A program made the position numbers and the translations under genes. The notes below the pieces were generated by a model. The model made no database searches and was not told the DNA's origin. It saw only the letters and a program-made list of their open reading frames with translations. Of a stretch of 16,576 bases of DNA, positions 1-5,165 are shown in pieces; within the stretch, counting starts at the first letter, position 1; the number at the start of each line of letters is the position of its first letter. This DNA is from JAGLHV01 sp023143305 [NCBI: Clostridia bacterium] (GTDB lineage: Bacteria; CBDUZB01; JAGLHV01), in NCBI GenBank assembly GCA_030637025.1, contig DAOVVV010000043.1, forward strand, positions 1-16,576, in the 5' to 3' direction.

Positions 1-177
1 GTATTGCGAAAACCTTATAAACTGTCGCTAATGATAAGATTTTTATTTAATGTTATTAGTAAAACAGGATTAATTGATTTCTATTGGAATAGTAATCTAA
101 AGAAAAATGGTGCATTTAAAAACAGATCTGATAAACCATTTGAAGAAGAAATCAACGGCATACAACAACAGCTATGA
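1..177 (+). CDS. C-terminal end of an unidentified protein (5' truncated by window)
   Basis: Frame 1 is open from the first base to the TGA at 175-177 and gives 58 residues ending in NGIQQQL. The composition (Phe-, Asn- and Lys-rich, charged toward the end) looks protein-like, but I recognise no domain. The stop codon lies inside the attC-like palindrome at 151-209, which is common for genes in integron cassettes, so this is probably the gene of the preceding cassette. The start is outside the window. A chance open frame of this length in AT-rich DNA is possible but less likely given the context. Confidence 0.5.
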   Translation, partial: VLRKPYKLSLMIRFLFNVISKTGLIDFYWNSNLKKNGAFKNRSDKPFEEEINGIQQQL

Positions 178-209
178 GCAATGCTCCGCTGATGTTTCGC
201 ACTGTTCAT
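151..209 (+). repeat. attC-like recombination site 1 (about 59 bp)
   Basis: This is an imperfect palindrome with the layout of an integron attC site. ATCAAC (151-156) faces GTTCAT (204-209) as the outer boxes. ACAACAGC (165-172) faces GCTGATGT (188-195) as the inner arms. GAGC-AAT-GCTC (176-186) makes a perfect hairpin tip. Comparing the outer 22 bases of each arm, about 15 of 22 positions pair, and the middle is unpaired as in attC sites. It covers the stop codon of the upstream partial gene. No integrase is visible to confirm use. Confidence 0.5.
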
Positions 210-257
210 AATTGCACGCTGAGAAAAAGAACAAAAACACATAACATATAATCTTAG

Positions 258-728
258 ATGAAAAAAATATTAAATATGAAGATAATTAAGAATTCTATCT
301 ACTATATAGTTTTACTGTTCTTCTTTTTATTATTGGTTGCTAGTTTATCATATGGAAAGAAACAAAATGTAACTGCAAAGATAGAAGGCGAGATAGTAGC
401 TATCTTTAATGAACCTCAGCCCGATGAAAGAGATATCCCGGAAATACTAAAAGTCCCCTATGTTGCAAAAATAAAAGTATTGAAAATTATTAAATCAAAT
501 GAGAATGATTCCATATTTTTAATAGAAAGAAGACTCCAAAACAATAAACCAATCCCTATTAATGAGATTCGATTCGAAAATCATGACTTGAAAAAAGATT
601 TTAAGGAAGGAGATAGATTTATTGCTCGTTTATACTTAAAGGAGCTAGAGTACCATCATTATGGGTATAAGATCACATTTGTCTTAACTGTATTAGAGAA
701 AAAACAATGGTGGAAATTTTGGAAATAG
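258..728 (+). CDS. Exported protein of unknown function (cassette-type orphan gene)
   Basis: This encodes 156 residues. The N-terminus has a basic stretch (MKKILNMKIIKN) and a hydrophobic core at about residues 14-32, so it is either a cleaved signal peptide ending near SYG or a single membrane anchor. The rest is a soluble domain rich in alternating beta-type stretches, ending in the aromatic-basic tail KKQWWKFWK. I recognise no family. There is no Shine-Dalgarno sequence before the ATG at 258 or the in-frame ATG at 276, so the start is uncertain. A TATAAT at 247-252 lies only 5 bases upstream, which would allow an almost leaderless message, but no matching -35 is seen. It lies between attC-like site 1 and a possible attC remnant, which suggests a cassette gene. 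Confidence 0.7.
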   Translation: MKKILNMKIIKNSIYYIVLLFFFLLLVASLSYGKKQNVTAKIEGEIVAIFNEPQPDERDIPEILKVPYVAKIKVLKIIKSNENDSIFLIERRLQNNKPIPINEIRFENHDLKKDFKEGDRFIARLYLKELEYHHYGYKITFVLTVLEKKQWWKFWK

Positions 729-765
729 TAAAGCCGCTCCGTAAAACCGCTGAGTCCAAACATTA
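729..765 (+). repeat. Possible attC remnant (right arm only)
   Basis: The short gap holds CCGCTGAGTC followed by CATTATGC. This parallels the right arm of the clear attC at 1316-1395, which has CAGCTGATGTC followed by GTTATCG. No matching left arm is found upstream, so this is either a decayed site or nothing. The next gene starts directly on it at 765. Confidence 0.22.
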
Positions 766-1304
766 TGCATAAAAAATTATTAAAATCATTATTTTTATTT
801 TTACTTTTAGTTACGGCTACATCATGTGATAATTCCATGAATAACAGTATTGCCGCAAGGAATAATTTTAATAATAAAATTGCAAAAAACATGTTGGAAT
901 CAGCAAGACATATTGGCAGACTTGCTGAACTGCCCAGTTCGAATACTGATTTTAAAATTGCAACAGAAGGAAGTGTATTTACAAGGTCGTTTTACATTGC
1001 ATTTAATGCTCCTCTTGAAGATATCGAAAAGTTAATCCTAAATTCCCCTGGATTAAAGGATATAGAACCTAAAATTTATTCTAAAGAGTATATGTTTATC
1101 GAATACAAGTCATATGAGGAAGAGATTGATTATAACCACGATTTCTTTTTGCGTCGTGAGGGAGTTCCGGAATGGTATACACCGGAGATGAAAATCAAAG
1201 GGAGAAAATATAATATTCCATATAAAAAAGACCATGGAATCGGTGGATATTTTATAGTTAACGATGAAGAAAAAACAGTATATATCTATGTATCTTGGAG
1301 TTAA
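765..1304 (+). CDS. Putative lipoprotein of unknown function (cassette-type orphan gene)
   Basis: This encodes 179 residues with a type II signal peptide: MHKKLLKS, a Leu/Phe-rich core, then a lipobox-like TATSC with the acylated Cys at about residue 21. An Asn-rich linker follows, so the mature protein would be tethered to a membrane. The body is mixed alpha/beta with many Tyr and Glu residues and ends in VYIYVSWS. I recognise no family. There is no Shine-Dalgarno upstream of the ATG. It is followed 11 bases later by the clearest attC-like palindrome in the window, so it fits a promoterless integron cassette gene. Base use is very AT-rich, like its left neighbour. Confidence 0.75.
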   Translation: MHKKLLKSLFLFLLLVTATSCDNSMNNSIAARNNFNNKIAKNMLESARHIGRLAELPSSNTDFKIATEGSVFTRSFYIAFNAPLEDIEKLILNSPGLKDIEPKIYSKEYMFIEYKSYEEEIDYNHDFFLRREGVPEWYTPEMKIKGRKYNIPYKKDHGIGGYFIVNDEEKTVYIYVSWS

Positions 1305-1315
1305 TAAAATAAATT

Positions 1316-1395
1316 GCATAACGACTTCATGCAGCTGACTGTTACCCGCGGTGCTTTTGTGCCCCGGATAACGGCAGCTGATGTCGGCGTTATCG
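1316..1395 (+). repeat. attC-like recombination site 2 (best example)
   Basis: Outer boxes GCATAAC (1316-1322) and GTTATCG (1389-1395) match the R''/R' (AAC...GTT) layout of attC sites. Inner arms are 1328-1348, containing CATGCAGCTGAC, and 1365-1383, containing GGCAGCTGATG. They pair through CAT, CAGCTG, GTTA and CCG, with a few unpaired bases on one arm only (for example the G after CAT and the A after CAGCTG). Such one-sided extrahelical bases set strand choice in true attC sites. The tip around TTTT (1355-1358) is a short loop. Its local GC content is much higher than that of the flanking genes. Confidence 0.72.
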
Positions 1396-1435
1396 GAAAA
1401 TAATAGAATATAAATGAACAGTAAAGGAGGTAAAT

Positions 1436-1684
1436 ATGTTAAAAACTATTATAACTTTCGGTATAATAATATTAGGAATAATTATCTGTTTTGCAGTAAT
1501 TAATATCAAAAAGAAAAATATTAGAGACAGGATTAAATTTATTGCGTTTCCAATGTCGATGTATCTATTAGGCTGGTTTCATAATTCGAATAACAGTAGC
1601 CATATTTTGTATTACATTGCTGTGTGCATTGTCCCAATAGCAGCATATATCTCAGCTACTCTTGTCAAAGATAAGATAAAATAA
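1436..1684 (+). CDS. Small integral membrane protein, unknown function (cassette-type orphan gene)
   Basis: This encodes 82 residues. A strong AAAGGAGG Shine-Dalgarno lies at the right distance before the ATG. There are hydrophobic segments at about residues 2-24, 37-47 and 57-76, with a basic loop (IKKKNIRDR) after the first, so two or three membrane spans are expected. I recognise no family. It lies between attC-like sites 2 and 3, as the single gene of one presumed cassette. Small membrane proteins can be toxins, immunity proteins or phage-defence effectors, but nothing in the sequence decides this. Confidence 0.72.
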   Translation: MLKTIITFGIIILGIIICFAVINIKKKNIRDRIKFIAFPMSMYLLGWFHNSNNSSHILYYIAVCIVPIAAYISATLVKDKIK

Positions 1685-1705
1685 CTATTGAAAGATGTCA
1701 AAAAA

Positions 1706-1780
1706 GCAGATAACCAGTCACTTTAGCTGACCGTAACCCTCGCCCGATGGGCGTGTGTTCCGGCAGATAAATTTATTAAG
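1706..1780 (+). repeat. Degenerate attC-like site 3, last of the array
   Basis: The left arm contains AGCTGACCGTAACCC (1725-1739), which matches AGCTGACTGTTACCC in site 2 (1333-1347) at 13 of 15 positions. It is preceded by GATAACC, as site 2 is by CATAACG. The tip CGCCC-GAT-GGGCG (1741-1753) is a perfect hairpin. The right arm has TTCCGGCAG, which pairs with the left CTG-CCG-AAC block, but it then turns into AT-rich sequence and lacks a good GTT box. The right end therefore looks eroded, and the array seems to stop here. The remaining gap, 1781-1866, is AT-rich and I see nothing else in it. Confidence 0.5.
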
Positions 1781-1866
1781 CGTGTGTATGATTTTGTTGA
1801 AAACCATTCAAATAAATGATTCTAAGTTCAAGCCTTTATTTTATATCCCATAACTGCGTTTTTATC

Positions 1867-1896
1867 TTGACAAACAAATAGGACATATGGTATATT
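1867..1896 (+). promoter_or_regulatory. Sigma-70 type promoter of the Fic gene
   Basis: A perfect -35 TTGACA (1867-1872) is followed by an 18-base spacer and -10 TATATT (1891-1896). It points at the Fic gene starting at 2004, leaving a leader of about 100 bases. An operator half-site lies inside the spacer and a full palindromic operator lies just downstream of the expected start of transcription. Confidence 0.7.
1878..1890 (+). promoter_or_regulatory. Operator half-site within the promoter spacer
   Basis: ATAGGACATATG (1878-1889) repeats the left half and core of the palindrome at 1912-1933. The right half is lost (GGTAT instead of TCCTAT). The two centres are 36 bp apart. Binding here would cover the space between -35 and -10. 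Confidence 0.55.
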
Positions 1897-1911
1897 ATTA
1901 TTGAATGAAGC

Positions 1912-1933
1912 ATATAGGACATATGTCCTATAT
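1912..1933 (+). promoter_or_regulatory. Perfect 22-bp palindromic operator
   Basis: The core ATAGGACATATGTCCTAT (1914-1931) extends one AT pair further on each side (1912-1913 and 1932-1933) to a perfect 22-bp palindrome. It lies about 10-30 bases after the likely transcription start, a typical repressor position. The likely ligand is a dimeric HTH protein. The Fic protein encoded downstream has its own N-terminal HTH, so autoregulation is a reasonable inference. Confidence 0.72.
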
Positions 1934-2003
1934 TCTTTGGAAGAGAATTATTTATAAAGTTCGTAATAGTTTTTTTATAAGCAATTAGAGGGGGTATTAA
2001 AAA

Positions 2004-2918
2004 ATGAAAATACATTTTTTAACCGCTAAAGAAAAGTTGGAAAAAATCCTTAAAATAACCGGGGTATCCCGTTCCGAGCTTGCACGGCGACTGGAAGTAA
2101 GCTATAAGACTATGTATCGCTGGCTGGATAAAAATGTCGTGCCGCATCCTTCTCAGTCTAATGATATTGAACAATTATTTAAAGAATATGTGGATTTAAG
2201 AAATGTTGTTTTGCAATTGCGTAATAAGCTAAAAAATCCTATCCAGATATTAAAGAATAACAAAGAAATACGGGATAAATTTTTTTTGGAAATGACCTAT
2301 CATTCTAATGCCATAGAAGGAAGTCGTTTGACGGTAAAAGAGACTGAAAGGGCTTTTGAAGGAAAAATGGTGAGGGGGAAGGAATTATTTGAGATTTTAG
2401 AGGCCGTCAATCATAGAAATGCTTTGGAGTTTCTATTGGATAAGATTTGTTGCGACTTTAAAATTGATCAGAATTACATCTTGAAACTGCACGAAATAGT
2501 AATGTATAATTTTGGTAATAAATTACCCGGTAAATACCGGACAGGGTTTGTTAATCTGACTAATACGGAAAAAGTACTTCCTTCGGCAGAGGATGTTCCT
2601 CTCAGGATGGGTAAGTTAGTTAAAAATATTAATAATTATCAAAAAGAACCTATAAAAAAAATTGCCCACGACCATTATGAATTTGAAGTTATTCATCCCT
2701 TTTTTGATGGAAATGGAAGGGTAGGAAGACTGATTATGATTACCCAGCTTTTAAGCAAGGGTTTTGCCCCGGCAATTATTCAGATAGAGGATAGGTATAA
2801 ATATTATATGGCCCTGGGTAAAGCCGATTATGGTGATTACAAAAATATTGTCCAGATGGTTTGTGATTGTATCATAAAAGGATACCATTTTTTTGAAAAG
2901 AATACAAAAAATAGTTAA
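2004..2918 (+). CDS. Fic-family protein (AMP-transferase-like) with N-terminal HTH
   Basis: This encodes 304 residues. Residues 15-45 form a helix-turn-helix of the XRE/plasmid-repressor kind (SRSELARRLEVSYKTMYRWL). A Fic core follows, with the active motif HPFFDGNGRVGR at 231-242, which matches HPFx(D/E)GNGRxxR with all catalytic residues present. SNAIEG at 101-106 fits the inhibitory (S/T)xxxE(G/N) motif before the core, so the enzyme should be auto-inhibited (class II arrangement). Fic enzymes usually transfer AMP from ATP to a Ser, Thr or Tyr of a target protein; the target is unknown here. The ATG has a GAGGGGGT Shine-Dalgarno. The gene has its own promoter and palindromic operator, and HTH-Fic fusions often act as self-controlled regulators. 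It is monocistronic as far as seen. Confidence 0.93.
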   Translation: MKIHFLTAKEKLEKILKITGVSRSELARRLEVSYKTMYRWLDKNVVPHPSQSNDIEQLFKEYVDLRNVVLQLRNKLKNPIQILKNNKEIRDKFFLEMTYHSNAIEGSRLTVKETERAFEGKMVRGKELFEILEAVNHRNALEFLLDKICCDFKIDQNYILKLHEIVMYNFGNKLPGKYRTGFVNLTNTEKVLPSAEDVPLRMGKLVKNINNYQKEPIKKIAHDHYEFEVIHPFFDGNGRVGRLIMITQLLSKGFAPAIIQIEDRYKYYMALGKADYGDYKNIVQMVCDCIIKGYHFFEKNTKNS

Positions 2919-2976
2919 AAATTATTTGGTTAAAAATTTTTTCAAAAAGAGGACAAAACACTTTAAAAAAAAACAC

Positions 2977-3005
2977 TTGACAAAATTTAGGTTAAGTTGT
3001 ATAAT
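2977..3005 (+). promoter_or_regulatory. Consensus promoter of the fur gene
   Basis: TTGACA (2977-2982), a 17-base spacer and TATAAT (3000-3005) give a perfect sigma-70 consensus. Transcription should begin near 3012, so the Fur box at 3016-3036 would overlap the first transcribed bases. Confidence 0.88.
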
Positions 3006-3015
3006 TACAATTGGG

Positions 3016-3036
3016 AATGAAAACCATTACCATTAG
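3016..3036 (+). promoter_or_regulatory. Fur box 1 (autoregulation)
   Basis: AATGAAAACCATTACCATTA (3016-3035) plus one G resembles the Fur/Per box family (GATAATGATAATCATTATC type). It matches the box at 3551-3571 in 18 of 21 positions. It lies immediately after the -10 of the fur promoter, so the repressor encoded downstream should control its own gene. Confidence 0.72.
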
Positions 3037-3049
3037 GAGATGATTAAAG

Positions 3050-3517
3050 ATGCCCGGACGAAATGGCAAAGGGCCACCATGGTGGCACGGAAAATTTAGA
3101 AGCTGTGGTTATAGGCTAACGATACCCAGAGAAATGATTTTAGATGTTCTAAATAAGGCAGCAAAACATTTAAGTGCCGAGGAGATATATCTGGCGGTGC
3201 AGAAAGTGTATTCGGCTATTGGACTTACTACGATTTATCGCACTCTGGAATTATTGGTACAAATGGGCTTGGTTTTTAAATTTGATTTTGGAGATAAAAG
3301 ATCGCGTTATGAATTAGCGGACGGGCCTAAGGGGATAAGACATCATTATCATTTGGTATGCACAGGTTGTGGTAGAGTAATAGATTATACGGATTTTATT
3401 GATGAAGCCAAAGAACTTCTTTTGCAAACCCAAAAGGGTCTTACTAAAAAATATAATTTTAAGATTACTAATCATCTTATTCAGTTTTACGGGTTGTGTG
3501 AAAAGTGCCAAAAGTAA
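3050..3517 (+). CDS. fur: Fur-family metal-dependent repressor
   Basis: This encodes 155 residues. Residues about 18-90 form the winged-helix domain, with LSAEEIYLAV and the recognition helix GLTTIYRTLELLVQMGLV. The C-terminal dimer/metal domain has HHYH (98-101), CTGC (104-107) and CEKC (150-153), which give the structural zinc site and regulatory-site ligands. It has an unusual N-terminal extension, MPGRNGKGPPWWHGKFRSCG, whose first residues match the MPGxxxxGP start of two genes downstream. A TTAGGAG Shine-Dalgarno supports the ATG at 3050. The metal (Fe, Zn) or peroxide sensed cannot be told from sequence alone. Fur boxes before this gene and before the next one point to control of the whole following cluster. 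Confidence 0.93.
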   Translation: MPGRNGKGPPWWHGKFRSCGYRLTIPREMILDVLNKAAKHLSAEEIYLAVQKVYSAIGLTTIYRTLELLVQMGLVFKFDFGDKRSRYELADGPKGIRHHYHLVCTGCGRVIDYTDFIDEAKELLLQTQKGLTKKYNFKITNHLIQFYGLCEKCQK

Positions 3518-3550
3518 AAACTGATGGAAGTATATATTTTTTTTGCCATA

Positions 3551-3571
3551 AATGAAAATGATTATCATTAG
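3551..3571 (+). promoter_or_regulatory. Fur box 2, in front of the NifX/MinD cluster
   Basis: AATGAAAATGATTATCATTA (3551-3570) is very close to the classical Fur consensus and matches box 1 in 18 of 21 positions. It lies between the fur stop codon and the AAAGGAGG ribosome binding site of the next gene. I see no equally convincing -35/-10 pair nearby, so the promoter is either weak or lies in the end of fur. Confidence 0.78.
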
Positions 3572-3596
3572 TAATAAAAGAAAGGAGGTGATTACT

Positions 3597-3977
3597 ATGC
3601 CAGGTGGAGATAGAACAGGTCCTAGTGGATTAGGACCAAAGACCGGTCGAGCAGCCGGCTATTGTGCCGGTTACCCTACGCCAGGCTATATGAATTCTAT
3701 TCCCGGTAGAGGTCGGGGTGGATTTGGCCGTGGTTGGGGTAGAGGTAGAGGACGTGGTGGTGGTCGAGGTTTTGGTTGGCAAGGGTTTGCGTATCCTTAT
3801 GAAAATCCATACTATACAAATGCTTATCCTGCTATGCCATACGCTCCGGAGATTAATCCTCAACAAGAGGCAGCCATGTTAAAAGAACAGTCTAAAGCTT
3901 TGCAAGAAGAAATCAATCTTGTAAACCAGCGCATAAAGGAGTTAGAATCGGCTGTAGCATCAAAAGACAATGAGTAA
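3597..3977 (+). CDS. DUF5320-type protein, Gly/Arg-rich with C-terminal coiled coil
   Basis: I chose the ATG at 3597 because AAAGGAGG (3580-3589) sits just before it; an earlier in-frame ATG would run through the Fur box. The product is 126 residues. It begins MPGGDRTGPSGLGPKTGR, the typical DUF5320 start. This is followed by AGYCAGYP, a Gly/Arg/Trp-rich tract (about 37-63), a Pro/Tyr-rich linker (64-86), and a heptad-like coiled coil (about 88-122, from PQQEAAMLKEQ onward). The function of the family is unknown. Genes of this type commonly accompany NifX/Orp and MinD-type ATPases in anaerobes. The low-complexity tract and coiled coil suggest a scaffold or adaptor, which is inference. Confidence 0.85.
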   Translation: MPGGDRTGPSGLGPKTGRAAGYCAGYPTPGYMNSIPGRGRGGFGRGWGRGRGRGGGRGFGWQGFAYPYENPYYTNAYPAMPYAPEINPQQEAAMLKEQSKALQEEINLVNQRIKELESAVASKDNE

Positions 3978-3981
3978 GCGA

Positions 3982-4018
3982 TAGGTGGGAATAGAATTAA
4001 AAGTTTTATTCCCACCTA
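3982..4018 (+). other. Perfect 12-bp hairpin between the DUF5320 gene and the first NifX-like gene
   Basis: TAGGTGGGAATA (3982-3993) and TATTCCCACCTA (4007-4018) form a perfect 12-bp stem with a 13-base loop. It starts 5 bases after the DUF5320 stop. No U-run follows, so it is not a standard terminator. It more likely marks an mRNA processing or stability point, or a partial terminator that sets different levels for the genes on either side. Confidence 0.65.
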
Positions 4019-4045
4019 AATTTCAGAAGACAAAAGAGGTTAATT

Positions 4046-4432
4046 ATGAAAATAGCAATTTCAACTGATGGAGATTTTGTTTCTTCCCATTTTGGACGTT
4101 GTCCACATTTTACTATTGTAGATATTGATAATAATGAGGTGGTTAAAAAAGAGATAATTGATAATCCGGGTCATCATCCGGGATTTATCCCGCAGTTTTT
4201 ACACCAAAAAGGGGTTGAATGTATTGTTGCAGGTGGAATGGGTGCACACGCTATACAACTTTTTAATGAAACAAAAATAAAGACAATAGTAGGAATAAGT
4301 GGTACAATAAAAGAGACAATAGAAAAGCTTGGAAAAGGAACATTAGCAAGCAAAGAAAGTCTTTGTAGTCCAGGTGCAGGTAAGGACTATGGCGTTGAAA
4401 AAACTGTCTGTGATCATTCTTCGGAAGAATAA
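4046..4432 (+). CDS. NifX/NifB-domain protein (dinitrogenase Fe-Mo cofactor biosynthesis family), Orp-like
   Basis: This encodes 128 residues, about the usual single-domain length. It begins MKIAISTDGDFVSSHFGRCP, the hallmark start of the dinitrogenase iron-molybdenum cofactor family (SxFGRC). It has the GHHPGFIPQFL segment at 42-52 and the glycine-rich AGGMGAHA turn at 62-69. The family folds as a ribonuclease-H-like domain and binds Fe-S, Fe-Mo or Mo-Cu-S clusters as a carrier. No nitrogenase genes are present, so an Orp-like role is more likely than nitrogen fixation. The His-His pair at 43-44, the Cys at 19, 107 and 122 and the terminal CDHSSEE are possible metal ligands. An AGAGGT Shine-Dalgarno precedes the ATG. 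It is the first of two paralogues. Confidence 0.9.
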   Translation: MKIAISTDGDFVSSHFGRCPHFTIVDIDNNEVVKKEIIDNPGHHPGFIPQFLHQKGVECIVAGGMGAHAIQLFNETKIKTIVGISGTIKETIEKLGKGTLASKESLCSPGAGKDYGVEKTVCDHSSEE

Positions 4433-4453
4433 TTAAAAAAGAGAGGTAAAAAG

Positions 4454-4831
4454 ATGAAAATTTGTATAACAGCACAAGGGGATAATTTAGATTCCATGGT
4501 AGATTCCCGTTTCGGAAGATGCCGGTATTTTATTGTAGTAGATAGTGATACTTTAGAATTTGAGGCAATACAAAATCCAAATACAGAAACAACGGGTGGC
4601 GCGGGAATTTTATCCGCTCAACTTATTGCTGAAAAGCAGGTTAAAGCAGTGTTGTCGGGAAATATTGGGCCTAATGCTTTTCAAACTCTTCAAGCGGCAG
4701 GGATAGAAATAATTACCGGGGTTTCGGAAAAAGTAAAAGAAGTAATTGAACAGTATAAACAAGGTAAATTAAAAGCAACACAGGATTCGAGTGTAAAGGC
4801 GAAATTTGGTATGCCGGATCAGAATGTTTAA
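4454..4831 (+). CDS. Second NifX-family protein, Orp-like
   Basis: This encodes 125 residues of the same family: MKICITAQGDNLDSMVDSRFGRCRYF at the start (SRFGRC at 18-23), NPNTETTGGAGILSAQ at 41-56 and LSGNIGPNAFQTL at 67-79. It lacks the His-His pair of its upstream paralogue and instead carries the TTGGAG segment typical of the Orp/MTH1175 subgroup, so the two probably differ in cluster or partner. A GAGAGG Shine-Dalgarno lies 7 bases before the ATG. The gene starts 21 bases after its paralogue and is followed within 20 bases by the zinc-ribbon gene, indicating an operon. Confidence 0.91.
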   Translation: MKICITAQGDNLDSMVDSRFGRCRYFIVVDSDTLEFEAIQNPNTETTGGAGILSAQLIAEKQVKAVLSGNIGPNAFQTLQAAGIEIITGVSEKVKEVIEQYKQGKLKATQDSSVKAKFGMPDQNV

Positions 4832-4851
4832 AAATTAAGGAGGTGATTAAA

Positions 4852-5067
4852 ATGCCAGGAGGAGATGGAACAGGCCCCTTTGGTCAGGGTCCCAGAAGAG
4901 GAGGAGGACGAGGTCAGGGAGGAGGATTTGGAGGCGGTCGTGGCGGTATGGGCCCGGGAAGTTTTTGCTTATGTCCAAAGTGTGGAAATAAGGTTGCTCA
5001 TCAGGCAGGGGTTCCCTGTACTACATTAAGTTGTCCGAATTGTGGGACAAAAATGATTAGAAAATAA
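4852..5067 (+). CDS. Small Gly-rich zinc-ribbon protein with DUF5320-like N-terminus
   Basis: I chose the ATG at 4852 (71 residues) because TAAGGAGGTGATT sits correctly upstream; an in-frame GTG at 4843 lies inside that ribosome binding site. The protein starts MPGGDGTGPFGQGP, the same tag as the DUF5320 gene. A Gly/Arg-rich stretch follows to about residue 36, then a compact zinc or iron site with Cys at 39, 41, 44, 56, 61 and 64 (CLCPKC and SCPNCGTKM). Rubredoxin-like or zinc-ribbon folding is expected. The exact function is unknown. Its place between the NifX pair and the ATPases suggests a metal- or electron-handling accessory. Confidence 0.87.
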   Translation: MPGGDGTGPFGQGPRRGGGRGQGGGFGGGRGGMGPGSFCLCPKCGNKVAHQAGVPCTTLSCPNCGTKMIRK

Positions 5068-5165
5068 ACGCAAAAATTTGCTATAATAATTAAAACAGAT
5101 TTTGCCTTTATAATTTAGTGTTTATATTTTAAATTCTGATTTTTTGAAAGAGAGAAAAAAAATAG

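Noticed and set aside
659-892. Antisense open frame over the end of one cassette gene and the start of the next
   Set aside because: It overlaps two better-supported forward genes, crosses their boundary and has no ribosome binding site or recognisable domain.
2917-2942. AT-only hairpin after the Fic gene (AAAAATT / AATTTTT) with a T-run
   Set aside because: The stem is made only of A-T pairs and is expected by chance in such AT-rich sequence.
3630-3866. Antisense frame over the Gly/Arg-rich DUF5320 gene giving a Thr/Ser-rich protein
   Set aside because: It is the reverse reading of GGN/CGN repeats and has no start signals.
5068-5165. Promoter for the MinD-type genes from TATAAT at 5082-5087 or 5109-5114
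   Set aside because: Neither has an acceptable -35 at proper distance, so I left it as uncertain in the gene entry.
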